A stretch of DNA of 64,000 bases from Lasiosphaeris hirsuta (taxonomy: Eukaryota; Ascomycota; Sordariomycetes; Sordariales; Lasiosphaeriaceae): contig JAUKUA010000007.1 in assembly GCA_030549175.1 (NCBI GenBank), positions 4,402,001 to 4,466,000 of the forward strand, written 5' to 3'. The stretch's first letter is position 1. Every line of letters begins with the position of its first letter. Below, one piece after another: positions 19,724 through 30,689 of this stretch. The notes beneath the pieces are model-generated. The model saw only the letters and a list, made by a program, of their open reading frames with translations. It did no database searches and was not told the origin of the DNA. Position numbers and translations under genes: made by a program.

Positions 19724-20707
19724 CTAATAAGCCCGTCTTCGAGCGGCGGCGACACTCGCCGTGGCTATGACGGAATCAAGGCCATCCACATCCCCCAGCT
19801 TACTTTTCATTCGCTGTATGAAGGCATCCTCGGTTTCCAATGAGGACTCCGGGTCCCTGGTGGGTGGGCTATCTGTGTCTGGCACATTGTTAGTACTTAC
19901 CTCTGTGAGAGGGTGACACCTCGACGGGTCAACAGAACCCAAATCTCCCCGGGGAGTGGGAGAAGCGTTAGTGCCGGTGATCTCAGGTTTCCGGGGCTGG
20001 AGCGGGACATTGTGAGACTCAGTCTCGGTCTCTCCCATCCCGCACAGCCACGACAGCCAAGACGAAAAACTTCTCGATTCGGACTTGGAACTACTCTTGT
20101 CAACCGCATCCAATTGCAGGGCTACGAGGGCCTGCTTCTGAGCATCGACAAATTCGGCAGACCTCACGGCCTTGAACCACAGCGAGTAGAACGACGGGCC
20201 GTCAGGGGCGGGTTCCTGAATCAGGGCACGAAGACCTGGCGAAAGCCCGCGCCAAATGACCTGGTCGGGACATTCCAGGGGCTGGATGGAACGCGCCGCC
20301 AGGTATTTCTCGGCGTAGTCCACAATACTGGCTCCAAGGGCGATGTCGCGCATTGTAAGTTCGCCCGTCATGTCCTGCCTGCCGCATGCCCCAAAGCCAT
20401 GGCCATGCCCGTATGTCTTCCGAGGGCTCAGTGTTAGATGATACCCATCGCCTGGCTGTGCTGCCGCTTTGATTTGGCGCATCAACTGGGCGGTGTTGGT
20501 CGTCCCAGTCTTGAACTTGTGCGTTAGCTCGTCAATGCCATGCAGCTTGAGCGACTCTTGAGCGCCCAACCGGCCGCAGCGAAGTTCAGAGTGTAGCCGG
20601 GCTAGCTGCCGATCCCGCAGCTCAGCCAGGATCTGTATACACTGGGGGTATGCTTCACTGTCTTGTTCCATTGCCGGGCCTTGGTTAACAAACGCCGAGC
20701 TACTCAT
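19724..20707 (-). CDS. Hypothetical protein, acidic C-terminus
   Basis: Single exon, 327 residues, ATG at 20707. The N-terminal two thirds look globular and helical (CIQILAELRDRQLARLHSEL; MTGELTMRDIALGASIVDYAEKYLAARS). A Ser/Pro/Thr-rich disordered segment follows (about 215-290). The protein ends in a helical, Arg-rich tail (SVAAARRRAY). There is no signal peptide or membrane helix, so it is probably cytosolic or nuclear. I do not recognise a family. The frame is long, GC-rich and complete. Confidence 0.6.
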   Translation of the reverse strand: MSSSAFVNQGPAMEQDSEAYPQCIQILAELRDRQLARLHSELRCGRLGAQESLKLHGIDELTHKFKTGTTNTAQLMRQIKAAAQPGDGYHLTLSPRKTYGHGHGFGACGRQDMTGELTMRDIALGASIVDYAEKYLAARSIQPLECPDQVIWRGLSPGLRALIQEPAPDGPSFYSLWFKAVRSAEFVDAQKQALVALQLDAVDKSSSKSESRSFSSWLSWLCGMGETETESHNVPLQPRKPEITGTNASPTPRGDLGSVDPSRCHPLTEVSTNNVPDTDSPPTRDPESSLETEDAFIQRMKSKLGDVDGLDSVIATASVAAARRRAY

Positions 20708-21270
20708 ACTCGCCGTACCCTATCTAAGGAGTGAAGGTAAGGTACCTTGAAGACGTGATACGAGGTTGCAAATGGATCGATCAGCCGGGCTTTTCCTCTT
20801 TTCCCAACCCAAGTCACCCCGATAGAAAAAAGGAACTAACGAAGGAGAACACTTGCGGAAGGACGCACCGGCTGGGGTCACATCTTTTTTCTCGACAAGG
20901 GCATTTTAAGGAAATTTATACTCCCGGACATGGAGTAGGAGTCGTGGCACAATGCAATTGTGCTGTTCCTTGCTGGTTTGCCTCTTTGTCCAATTCACAC
21001 TCGCCAAGATCTTCAGACGACAAGTGTCCTCACTGTTGGTTCAGGAATTGCATTGTGCTATTTTTGGCCTGTGTTGAAGGTACTTAGGTTGAATGGCCCC
21101 TAAATTCAAAGTTACAGATAGCACTTACCATTGCGCCTCAATTAGCACCTCAAAGATCATCCAACCATTTGTTAGATGTGTATCTGATAAAGCTCGATGT
21201 TTCAGATATTATTTGGGATGACGCTCAGTAAACTGTTACGAGTACCTGTTGGGCATGCAAGCACACTTCC
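20708..21270. other. Intergenic, weakly LTR-like toward the right
   Basis: No supported gene. Sequence from about 21150 to 21270 may be a more diverged continuation of the LTR fragment at 21271-21424: short blocks match the 36.17-36.23 kb region in opposite orientation. Confidence 0.35.
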
Positions 21271-21424
21271 AAGCAAAAGGTGTGTCAAACTGTTTTTATT
21301 GCTGCTAAAGAGAAAGAAAAGAAGGCCAGGATCTTGCGGAGGCACAGATGGTGGGCTGACTGCACGCTAGTGGCGGGCCAACCGTGGAGTAGTGGCGGGA
21401 TAACATCGGGAGGTCCCTCCAACA
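21271..21424 (-). mobile_element. Copia-type LTR fragment (5' end)
   Basis: This 154-bp segment matches 36011-36173 in inverted orientation with only scattered differences and small indels. Read on the minus strand it begins TGTTGGAGGG at 21424, the kind of TG start expected of an LTR. The 36 kb copy lies just upstream of a copia gag relic, which supports LTR identity. It overlaps the last codons and stop of the membrane-protein gene at 21367-22760. Confidence 0.65.
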
Positions 21425-22760
21425 GTAGCACCATACTTAACTTCGTCCTGAACCATCCTCCCTTTGACTGTCCTTCCCAGGCCCCGCTTGAAAATCGGCC
21501 TACAATCCTTAAACCGCTCCTTTGTCCCCTCCACCACGATCTCCTGCTCTGCCCGTAACATCCTCTCTACACTGTCCTCCCCCTTCTCCTCCAACCTCGC
21601 CCAAACCTCATCAACAACGACGCCAAAATCGGGCGCCGTCCTCCGACCCTGTGTGACCTCTGCCAATCTCTCCAACACCCCCTCCTCAAACTCTTCTACC
21701 CACTTCCCCAGCCTCTCCTCCACAACCACTCTATCGGCCCTCATCTTCTCCCTCGCAGCGGCTTCCATTCTCTCCCCCTCCCTGCTGTCCTCATCCCACG
21801 GGTCTACGTAGGAGTGTGTCGGCGTGGCGATGGCCACCAGGATAAAAAAGGTGGCACTGAAGAGACCATAGCAGACGTCCCGAGCCAGGATGATATTTCC
21901 GAGATGACGTGGATTGCGGTCGAGCTCGCCGACAACGACAAGCTCGATGAAGGATCGGACGAGCAGGGTGAGGGTGGCGAGGATGAGGGGAGGTTCGTAC
22001 TAACGAGGGTTAGGGTGGGATTGTGGATAGGGCAGGGCTGGGTAGGGGAATACCGTTTTGAGACGTTGCCGCGCCGGGAGAGTGGCTTCGGGGTGCTCAA
22101 AGGGGAGGCTTTCCTGGGCGTCGTCCCACAAGGCGATGCAAAGTCCCCCCGCGGCAAAGAAGTTGACGGCGGCAAAGGCGACGTCGAAGCCACTTCTAGC
22201 GGCGGCGATGGATTTTATAGTCTGGACGTCGGCGAAGCCAAGCCAGACGGAGCAGAGGCTGAAATTGAGGCCGATCTGGTAGAGGCCGAGGAACCAGAGG
22301 AGACCGACGAATACGGCCACCCCGAGCAAGGAATCGTGGAGTGGCCGGCTCAGGACATTGCGCTGGCGGTGTCGACGGGCCGCCAGTCTGAGTCCGGCGA
22401 CAACGGTTACGTCTGAGAGGGTGCGCAAGATGTCGAGCAGCGCCAGCACAAGGATGTAACCGTAGGCGACGCGCGCTCTTTCCAGGTGGATGATCAAGTC
22501 GATGCAGTGGAACAAGGACCAGCTAGTCTCTCAGCGCCCCGCTTGTTTCGGGATTCCCATGGGCTCACTCACACTGTCAACAAGATCATTCCCGTGTGGA
22601 GCACCGACAAGATCTCCCAGTGCGTTGACCGTCTCAGGATGCAGTAGATGGTGCTGCAGGCCAAACAAACCAAGACAAGGGAGTCCCACACGACGAGGCC
22701 TAGGCCCCAGGCGTCGCCATGGGGGTTCGCCCGGGTTTGGATGCCCCAGAGGCCCTGCAT
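21367..22760 (-). CDS. Seven-helix fungal membrane protein with cytosolic tail
   Basis: Three exons (minus): 22760-22573, 22522-22054 and 21999-21367. The introns are 50 nt (GTGAGT..CTAG) and 54 nt (GTATTC, branch CCTAAC, GTTAG); phases are kept, giving 429 residues. About seven hydrophobic helices are predicted: VVWDSLVLVCLACSTIYCIL, a second across the first splice junction, YGYILVLALLDILRTL, LLGVAVFVGLLWFLGLYQIGL, FAAVNFFAAGGLCIALW, LILATLTLLVRSFIELVVV and CYGLFSATFFILVAIA. A charged Glu/Arg-rich helical tail (about 290-400) follows. This resembles uncharacterised fungal seven-helix proteins. The last 18 residues and the stop codon are read from the LTR fragment, so the original C-terminus has been replaced. 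An extra upstream exon cannot be excluded. Confidence 0.7.
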
Positions 22761-22891
22761 CGGTTGAACCGTATAGTTTAGGCAGTGTATGGGACGCGGA
22801 TACCCGAGGCAGGTTGGTTGGTGGGATCATGGAAGTGAGGGCTTGCTGCAAGGGCAAGGTCGGTCAGGTGAGCAAAACTCCTGGGAGCCTC

Positions 22892-22943
<52 letters not shown>

Positions 22944-23174
22944 ACGCAGAATCGATGGCTGTTTGTGCCGTGTCGTCGGTGCCGCTGCGTGCCAAGAGAC
23001 CATTGTAGGTGCGGCTGAGGGACATATGTCCGATGAGCCGCGGCCGGCAGGCAACCTCTAAGGAACGCGCTATGATTGTGTCTATTGATTTGCCAGCGCC
23101 ACGGCTAACCCCCTCGAGTACCGTTACCGTACATGGGACATTGGCACATGCATTGATTGAATGAATGCGAGTGG
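22761..23174. other. Intergenic with CT microsatellite
   Basis: Holds the 5' flank of the seven-helix gene and the 3' flank of the coiled-coil gene. It contains the CT tract at 22893-22939. Confidence 0.5.
22893..22939. repeat. (TC)n microsatellite
   Basis: About 23 uninterrupted TC units. A (GA)n tract lies 760 bp away in the intron of the next gene, so the two are in inverted arrangement. Confidence 0.95.
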
Positions 23175-23696
23175 CTACTCCTCGGCCGCAAACACCTCGC
23201 AGGCCAGCACGGTCCACTTCCGGGCCATCTCCTCGCGGCCGTCGCCGGTGCGGACGAGGCCCGGCGACACGACGAAATCGACGTGGGTGCGCGTCCCGCG
23301 GTGCTCCTCGCCGTCCTCGCAGTCGTGGAACTCGGGGCCGATGACGACCGTCTCGCCCGGGGCGGCCGCCAGCAGCGACAGGCCGGCCTGGTTGATGCCG
23401 AACTGCACGGCAATCTCAAACGCCAGCCGGACCAGCCCGCGCACCTCGCCCTCGAGGTCGGCGTAGAGCGGCGCCTGGGTGAAGGCGGCGAGGTCGGCCA
23501 CGAGCGTCAGGATGCGCTGCGCCGTCGCCGTCATGTTGATCTCGCCGATGCGCGCCACCGTGCCCGTGCTGTCGCCGAGCGCGAGGGACTGGAACGTGAC
23601 GGAGCGCCACTTGTTGCTGAGGGGCGAGGTGCGGAAGATGGCAAAGGTGGTGGCGTTGAGGGGGTCTGTTTCTATTGTTTAGTTTTCAACCTTTGT

Positions 23697-23733
<37 letters not shown>

Positions 23734-24661
23734 AGAGAGAGAAGAGAGAGAGAGACAGAAACCCACCGAGGTCCGTCACCCCGTCCAGCCGCTCCCTCCA
23801 CGCCGCGTACACGGCCATGACCTCGCGCACGCCCTCGGGCCCAAACGCACCAAAGCCAAACGGTAGGGCGAAGAAGGCGGCCTGCAGTATGTCCCAGACG
23901 CGGGCGCGCAGCCAGAAGTGGCCCTTGCCCTGGCACCGCGCGACGGTGCCGCCGGGGTCCAGGCGGGCGTTCAAGACCTGGGCGCGGGGGACGACGCCGG
24001 CGGCGGCCAGACGCGCAGTGGCGTTGTCGACGACGCGGCGCACCTCGCCGAGGCGGATCTTGAGCTTCTCGTCGGGCCAGGCGAGGTTCTTGTCGTGGCT
24101 GACGAGCAGCTGGCCCTGCAGCTTCTTGACCTCGCGGTCGCGAGCGGCGAGGGCCTCGCCGGCCTTGGCGGCCTGCACGCGCAGCCGGCGCTCGCCGTCG
24201 CGGCGGGCGTCGTGCATGGCGGCGGCGTGGGCGGCGGCGAGCCCTTCGAGGGCGGCGCGGTGCTGCACCTCGGCCTCGCGGCGCTGGGCCTCGGCGCGCT
24301 CCTCGGCCGCCCGCCGCGCCTCCATCTCGCGCCGCAGCCCCGCCTGCGCGCTGGCCAGGTCCGCCGCCAGCGCCGAGCTGCGCGCGTCGGCCGCCCGCAT
24401 CCGGGATTCGAGGTCGGCCGCGTCGCGCTCCAGCCGGCTTTTCTGCGACAGCTGCGCGCGCGTAAAGTGCAATAGTCGTGGCAGCTCGTCGGCCTCGTGC
24501 AGCGCCGTCGACCGCAGCGTGTTGTTGACGGCCGACGTGAAGGCGCCCTCGGTGGACGCCCCGCGCCCGAAGCGATCCGCCGCCGCCAGGAAGTCGCGGA
24601 TCACGCGCGAATATTGGAACCGCAGCGTCGATGCCGAGGGTTTGCTGTCGCTGTTGCCCAT
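23175..24661 (-). CDS. Coiled-coil protein with N-myristoylation-type start
   Basis: Two exons (minus): 24661-23767 and 23665-23175, joined by a 101-nt intron (GTGGGT..AACAG, phase 1) that contains the (CT)n microsatellite; 461 residues. The N-terminus MGNSDSK fits the consensus for N-myristoylation (Gly2, Ser6), suggesting membrane association. Residues about 70-190 are an Ala/Arg/Glu-rich coiled coil (heptad-like, no Pro). After it comes a globular region with conserved-looking Trp and aromatic blocks (GKGHFWLRARVWDILQAAFF). Exon 2 encodes an Ile/Ala/Glu-rich domain ending CEVFAAEE. It is divergent from the Hsp70-like gene, 413 bp apart, suggesting co-regulation and perhaps a joint function; this is inference. 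No Pfam family is recognised with certainty. Confidence 0.75.
23700..23756. repeat. (GA)n microsatellite inside an intron
   Basis: Nearly pure AG/GA repeat with a few extra A, inside the 101-nt intron of the coiled-coil gene. On the sense strand it forms the long pyrimidine tract before the acceptor. Confidence 0.95.
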
Positions 24662-25074
24662 GGTGGATGTCTGGTGTCCGGTGTCTGGTGTTGGTGTTCC
24701 CCGAGAGAGAACCGCCAGGCCCTGCCTGGGCCAGGCCGGCTTTATTTCCTCTCTGCCTCTCTATGCCGTGTGTGCCGGTGGCAGACTTGCTTGTACCGCT
24801 ACCACCGGTCTTGGCCAAAGTCAGGGCTGCCTGGTTCAACCTTCTTGGCGCTAGAGGAGGGATGGAGGGCGGGGGTTGTGATGGGAGCCTGCATGTGGCG
24901 TCCAAGCCTAGGTGCAGTTGACATGCATGCATGCATCCTTGCATGGGCATGCTATCAACGTCTCGCCAGAGCCTTGTAGGCTGCTTTCTCAGCACTTTTC
25001 TCAACACCACCCCACCTCGACCAACAACACGCCCGCTCCCCTTCCCCAGATCAACATCACCATACTCAAACACC
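24662..25074. promoter_or_regulatory. Bidirectional promoter region
   Basis: 413 bp separating the divergent start codons of the coiled-coil gene and the Hsp70-like gene. It contains a GCATGCATGCATCC word near 24921. No clear TATA box. Shared regulation is inferred from the arrangement only. Confidence 0.4.
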
Positions 25075-27607
25075 ATGTCCTTCTACTCCCGCCAGCCCGC
25101 ACGGCGCCCGAGCCAGCGCGGCGCCGACAGCATGTCGATGATGAGCGGCGAGACGGCCCTCAACAGCCAGGCGCCGTCCGAGAGCGCCTTTGGCAGCGTT
25201 TCGCAGCGGCCGTGGATGCCCGAGCTCCAGATCCCCATGCCGCGCGCCGCGGTTCCGGAGCCGAGCTTCTACTCGGGCGACAGCGCGGTCTCGGACACCT
25301 CGGGGCCGGGGCCCGGGTCTGGGACGACCGGACTCGGACCCGGCGACACGGGCTCGGACGAGACGCGCGTCATGCTCGGGCTCGACTACGGCACCACGTA
25401 CACGGGGCTGGCCTACATGCACCAGACGGTCGAGGCCGACCCGTCGTTCCGGGACCTGCGCGTGTTTGGCGAGTGGAGCGGCGGCGGCGGGGCCGGCAAG
25501 ATCCCGTCGGCCATCTCGTACTCCAAGACGCCGTCCAAGTGCAAGCAGTGGGGCGACGACATCGACAAGCAGCAGTCACTGGTGCTCAAGTGGACCAAGC
25601 TGGAGCTGCAGCCGCAGAAGGCGCTGCAGGAGCTGGCCAAGCTGCGCGAGGCCCTCGGCGGCCTGGCCCTCGTCGAGAGCCTGCTGCGCGACGAGCGCGA
25701 GGGGGTTCAGACCGACATGCCGCTGCACATCACCAAGAGCCCCATCAGCATCGTGCAGGACTACCTCACCCGCGTCGCGCGCCACTACTACCTCTACATG
25801 CGGAACAACAGCGAGTTTGCCTTTGAGAGGGGCAACGTGCCCGTCGACATGGTCATCACCCACCCCGCGGTTGGTCCTGCTCCTCCCCTTGAATCCAACT
25901 GCTGCGCCGTCTGACGAGGGAGGGAACAGGGGTGGCCGTACGAAGCCCTCAACAAGACGTTCCGCGCCACCATGGGCGCCTTCCACAAGAAGATGTTCCC
26001 GACGCGGAGGAACGTCTACCTCGTACCCGAGCCCGAGGCGTGCGCCGTCTTCACCGTGCAGGACATGATCACCTCGGGCGAGAACAACATGGTGCCGGTA
26101 AGTCGCACCCCCCCCCCCCTCCCCCCACCCCCCCGAAATTGGTCTGACGGCCCTGACACACACACACCGTGATGGCACAGGGCGAGTGCTTTGTCGTGTG
26201 CGACGCCGGCGGCGGGACCGTCGATCTCGTCACGTACCGCTTCGACCGGCTCGAGCCGCTGGAGCTCGAGAAGATCGGCCCCGTCAGCGGCGACTACTGC
26301 GGCGCCACCTTCATCGACCGCGCCTTTCTCAAGTGGATCGAGTCCAAGATCACCAACATCGACATGCGCGCGCAGGAGCACGGAACGGGCGGTCACTTTG
26401 TGCACGAGGCCAAGCGCAACACCATCCTCGACCGGTTCGAAAAGTGCAAGCGCCAGTTCACCGGCACCGAGACCAACATCCTGACCATGCCCCGGGGCAT
26501 CCAGGGGGACCCGGCCTTCACCCAGCTGGCCAACGGCCAGCTCACCATCACAGCGTACGTTTTTTTTTGTTTTTTTTTTTTTGTTTTTTTTTTGTTTTTT
26601 TTTTTTTTTTTTTTTGCGTTTTTTTTTTTGCGTTTTTGCCAAAACAAACATGAGAAATGCTAAAGGCGTGCCAGGGACGACATGCGAGGCTTCTTCCGCT
26701 TTTCCATCCAGCAGACGCTCGACCTCATCGACCGCCAGGTGGGATACGCCCGGGTGCAGGGCGAGACGGTGTCGGTACCTACTACCTTCCCCCTTAATAC
26801 CTTGCAGAACTGACAGACTAAACCCCCCAGTACATCTTCATGTCGGGCGGCATGTCGCAGAGCGAGTACGTGCTCGACCAGGTGCAGGAGTGGGCCGCCA
26901 CCCACTACGGCGACGTGGCGGTGCAGCGGCCGCAGGAGGGGTGTGTTTGTATTCTCTTCCTTTTGTACGCTGTTTTGCTAACAACAGGAATTAGGTGGAC
27001 CGCCGTCGCGCAGGGCGGGGTGCTGTGCGCCATGGGAATCGGGGCCAACAACGCGGTGCTCGGGCGGCCGAGCCCGCAGCACTACGGCATCTCGGGGCCC
27101 GAGGCGCTCAGCCCGTGGAAGCACCGCGACGCCGGCATCAAGCTGGACGCCGACGCCGTGCACGGCGGCAACATGGCGCTCGAGCAGATCACCTGGCTGG
27201 TGCGCAAGGGCGACCTCGTGCTGCCCGACCGGCCCGTCGAGGCCGCCTGCCGCGTCGCCTGCACCTTCCTCCCGGCCCAGGCCCGGGACCGGAGCACGGT
27301 GCGGGTCACCTTCTGCGCCACCGACCTCGAGCACCCGCCGGGCTACGGGCTGGATGGCAGGTCTGACGAGGTGGCCACCATCGAGATCCGCATCGCCAAG
27401 ATCCCCGCGTCGGCCCACCGACAAAAGACATCGCGGGGCAGGGAGTATCTCAAGGCCACCATGGATGTCAAGATTTTTGTTTTCTACGACGGCAGGGTGG
27501 AGGTCAAGGTCTTTTGCGAGGGGAATCAGCTGGGGGCCTATCCCCCTGCGGACGACGGCCCGGAGAAGACGGGGAGACGGCCAGCGCCGTACGCACACAC
27601 ACACTAG
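25075..27607 (+). CDS. Hsp70-like (actin-fold ATPase) protein
   Basis: Six exons: 25075-25869, 25930-26097, 26181-26554, 26675-26774, 26831-26940 and 26995-27607, all in phase; 719 residues. The first 97 residues are Ser/Pro/Gly-rich and disordered. The actin/Hsp70 nucleotide fold follows: phosphate-1 loop LDYGTTYTG (103-111), phosphate-2 loop CDAGGGTVDL (328-337), and adenosine motif FMSGGMSQSEY (482-492). This fits the divergent fungal Hsp70-like group related to HSPA12, which usually lacks the canonical substrate-binding domain. Its C-terminal part (about 515-719) is beta-rich and unlike DnaK. Intron 3 (120 nt) consists largely of T runs broken by G. It probably binds and hydrolyses ATP; client and role are unknown. 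It is paired divergently with the myristoylation-type coiled-coil gene. Confidence 0.85.
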
Positions 27608-27920
27608 TCTTTGCCTAGTCTTTGCGGTCGCAACCAAAGCCGGGCGTCCACACCCCTCCCGTGCCTTCCCAAGGCGTCCGCACTAATGCAAGCCGCCATC
27701 CTTCACCCCCAGAGCCTTCCCTACCCTTTCCATCCCCTCGCATCCACACCCTCCCATGTTTTCATACAGACCCCCTTTTCATCCCTCATCTCTCATCCCC
27801 TCATTCCCTCATCTCCTCCTCCTTCAAAGCGACCCCCATCCCCCCCCCCCCCTCTCCTCCCGCACCCCGATCCCCAGACCCCAAACCCCAAACCCCTTGG
27901 AAATCCCACGGCCCATTTTG
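27608..27920. other. Short spacer, C-rich
   Basis: Pyrimidine-rich 5' flank of the gene at 27921. The open frame extends upstream to 27756 but is low-complexity Pro/Ser, so the start at 27921 was preferred. Confidence 0.5.
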
Positions 27921-28733
27921 ATGGAAGCCTGGAAAACCAACCCTACCCTCGAGTTGCATCCCGTCGCCGCCCTCAGCGCCGCAACCCTCCGGTGGGGCCT
28001 CGACCGCTTCCCATCGACCCTAACGACCTCCCTACCGGCCTCGGGAAACAACTACACGGCCACCTACCCGTGCGGCCCCGACCGCGACCAACTGTGTACC
28101 GAGACGGTCTTGTGCCCCTCCTCCTCCTCCTCCTCCTCCTCCTCGGCGTGCCTGCTCCTCATCGCCCACGCAGGCTCATCAACCGTCGGCCCGGCGCGCA
28201 CCAACATCGTCCGACTCACACACGGCCTGACCGTCCTCTTCCTCCTCCTCGCTACCGCCACCGCCGCCGCCGCCGCGATGCGCCTCCTTCGCAAGGCGCG
28301 GCCGCCTCCCAAGACCCCCGCGCCCAAGCCCGCTGAACTCCCCGTCCGGCCTGCTCCGCGCCCCGATCGGCTCGCGCAAGGCATGCCGGCATACTACCGC
28401 GACGTGGCACCGGCGGCGCGTGAGGCCGAGGTGTATACCACGCTGGCGGATAAGCCGAGAGAGGTGGCGCGGGTGTTGGAGATGTTGAGGGGGATGTTTG
28501 AGTTGGATTTGTCGATTTGGGGCATGAAGCGGAGCACGCTCGAGGGGGATATCCGCCGCATGGAGGGCATGCGCCGCACGGCGGACGCGTTGTTTGCGGA
28601 GGTGAGGAGGGTGGTGAGGGAGTGGGATGAGCACGATAATGCGGCATGTCGGTGTTGGAGTGAGGAGGAGAGGGGCGAGATTGCGAGGATACGGGAGCTG
28701 GTGTGGGCGTTGCCGGCTGAGAGGTATGGGTAG
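27921..28733 (+). CDS. Single-pass membrane protein, unknown function
   Basis: 270 residues from the ATG at 27921, chosen because sequence upstream in the same frame is low-complexity Pro/Ser. The N-terminal part includes a Cys pair (YPCGP, LC) and a poly-Ser run encoded by TCC repeats (about 28118-28145). One membrane helix follows (about 116-135, LTVLFLLLATATAAAAAM), then a basic RKARPPPK stop-transfer segment. The cytosolic C-terminal half is helical (LEMLRGMFELDLSIWGMKRSTLEGDIRRMEG). No family recognised. It lies just downstream of the Hsp70-like gene in the same direction. Confidence 0.55.
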   Translation: MEAWKTNPTLELHPVAALSAATLRWGLDRFPSTLTTSLPASGNNYTATYPCGPDRDQLCTETVLCPSSSSSSSSSACLLLIAHAGSSTVGPARTNIVRLTHGLTVLFLLLATATAAAAAMRLLRKARPPPKTPAPKPAELPVRPAPRPDRLAQGMPAYYRDVAPAAREAEVYTTLADKPREVARVLEMLRGMFELDLSIWGMKRSTLEGDIRRMEGMRRTADALFAEVRRVVREWDEHDNAACRCWSEEERGEIARIRELVWALPAERYG

Positions 28734-30340
28734 GGTTCGTACCTAGGGAAGGCTATTTAGAGATCATGTGTGCTACCTATTACCAAAGTACCTAGGTACT
28801 TTCCATCTGTTACACTTTGAAAATCTTACACTTGACGTCTCTTACTTGACAAATGTGACACCGATACTACCTTTGCCAAGTACCCTTTATAAGGAGAGTG
28901 AGTATAACTAGGGACCTAATCTGTTGGAAGGAGAGTGAATGAGCCTTCCAGAAGGTCGTAGCCGCCTCCCGATAGGTAGATAGCTTATTAGCGTGGCTCT
29001 GGTGTGGCCTACCCACCAAAGAGGGTCAGAGATTTTCTCTGGGCCAGAACCACCCACCATCGAATCCATCACCTTCTAGTGTTGCCCATCAACATAATCT
29101 CCTTCAAGGAGATAGATGTAACGCAAGGTGCGTCGGGGTGACAAGGATAGGGGGTCGCATTGCAAGTTGATGGAGCAAGGTGTTGGGTGGTTGCAAGAAG
29201 ATCAATTGAAGCCTGGGCCTCCCGACTGAGTTGAGGAGTCCAACCGCTCTTTTCTATCTGGGCCAGGGTATCCAGAAACGGGAGGGTTGTTGGAGGGGCA
29301 AATGTGGTATATTGCTACTATCTGCTATGGAGAGTAGGTGTAAGATCCAGGAAGTGGTCTTGCACCTGCGCGAGGAAATAGGTGGTAGGCTGGAGCACCT
29401 GTTGGCCGGTGCCTTTGCGCCTAGGAGAGTGCCCCACTCCCAACAAGAGTGCTTGTGGTTCTTTGTCTGTATCCCAAACCGTCCCACACTTTACAAAGGT
29501 CTTCCGCGAAGGTGTTCTTTATCCTGTGTTCTACATTCTCCAATTGGCCCGCGAGGCCTGCACTTGCAAGCGTGTGTTGCACTGCAGCTTCTAGCTACAT
29601 CTATAGATATACATAAAGCCTAACTATTCGCTGTAAGAAGACTAGGCTACGTGATTATTATATAACTACGTAGATTAGATAAGGTCTCCTGCTTACTTAA
29701 GTACTGTGGTGGGAAAATGTTTAAATCCATAGGCGCTAGGATGCGTAGGAGAGGCTCTCCACAGGAGAGCACTTATTATTACTATAGGAGCACCTGTTGC
29801 TATGAGAGGCTTGTTAGATTTATGAGCGTTTGTTACAACTGGAAGCTTTGCCCCCCCCGTTGGAATAGCTCCTTCCCCTATTATTAACACTACTTAAAAG
29901 TTAGCCGTACCTGCCTTATTGCTATTGAAAATGGAACAGCCAAGTGGTCAAGTGATATGTGTGATTGCCTTGTAATTAATGACTTCCTAATCTAGTGACT
30001 GTTTCTTCCACACTCTTCTGCACTCTTCCATACTTTGTTTGCTCTTCCCCTCTCTCTCCTGGGGCTCTCCTAAGCACCAGGAGGAGGACCTTGCCTTTTG
30101 CTTTTTTCCTCAATGTGGAAGGTCACGTGACCCGGTCAATCAGAGCCCAAATCTCTTCAACAAGCCCCCTCATGGTAATAGGCGGTCTCCCTACGAGAGC
30201 GTTTCCCCCGTATACCCGATTGGTAAACTATTTGAGAGCGCTTATTGCAATTGAGAGTACTTGTCGCAACGCCAAAGTCCACAAGACCTGTGGCTATAGG
30301 GCGCTCCCTTCGCTCCTCCCAATACATTCCTCTTTTACCT
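28734..30340. other. 1.6 kb without a supported gene
   Basis: A CCTAGGTAC word lies at 28789-28799. An open stretch at 29231-29623 has no domain and an unlikely composition. The start of the relic-rich part of the window. Confidence 0.45.
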
Positions 30341-30670
30341 ACTGGATGAATGGGTGGGTCCTGAATGGGATGACAAGAGTGAGAACCAATGGCAACATGG
30401 AGCATTTTTCGGCAAGAACTTCCAGCTCGTGGAGGTGCTTTTCGGCTCCCCGAAGGAACACAAAACGCTATTTGGATGGGGTCAATACCCCCAAGAATTA
30501 ATCTCATAAATCAAAAGGCTGAAGACTGTTACTATGAGTATCATGAGTATTATTGGGTCTTGTGGATCGAGTGGGTTGATGGGACCGCCTACCGAAGGGG
30601 TATTGGCCAGGTCTGGAAGGATGTATGGGAAGTCCTAGATCGGGAGATGATCGACTTGATATTAGGTTGA
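30341..30670 (+). pseudogene. C-terminal relic of a HET-type protein
   Basis: The end of a plus-strand frame reads YYWVLWIEWVDGTAYRRGIG and then ...REMIDLILG before TGA (30668-30670). This is the ending often seen in HET-domain and related fungal proteins. Just upstream, in another frame, NFQLVEVLFGSPKEHKTLFG fits as preceding sequence but is separated by a frame change and a TAA. No HET motifs remain upstream. A truncated relic. Confidence 0.4.
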
Positions 30671-30689
30671 CTGGAACTACCTAGGTACT

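Noticed and set aside
23157..24854. 565-residue plus-strand open frame antisense to the coiled-coil gene
   Set aside because: Composition is Arg/Ala/Ser-rich low complexity, it crosses the microsatellite, and the minus-strand gene has a clean intron and coherent protein. High GC leaves antisense frames open.
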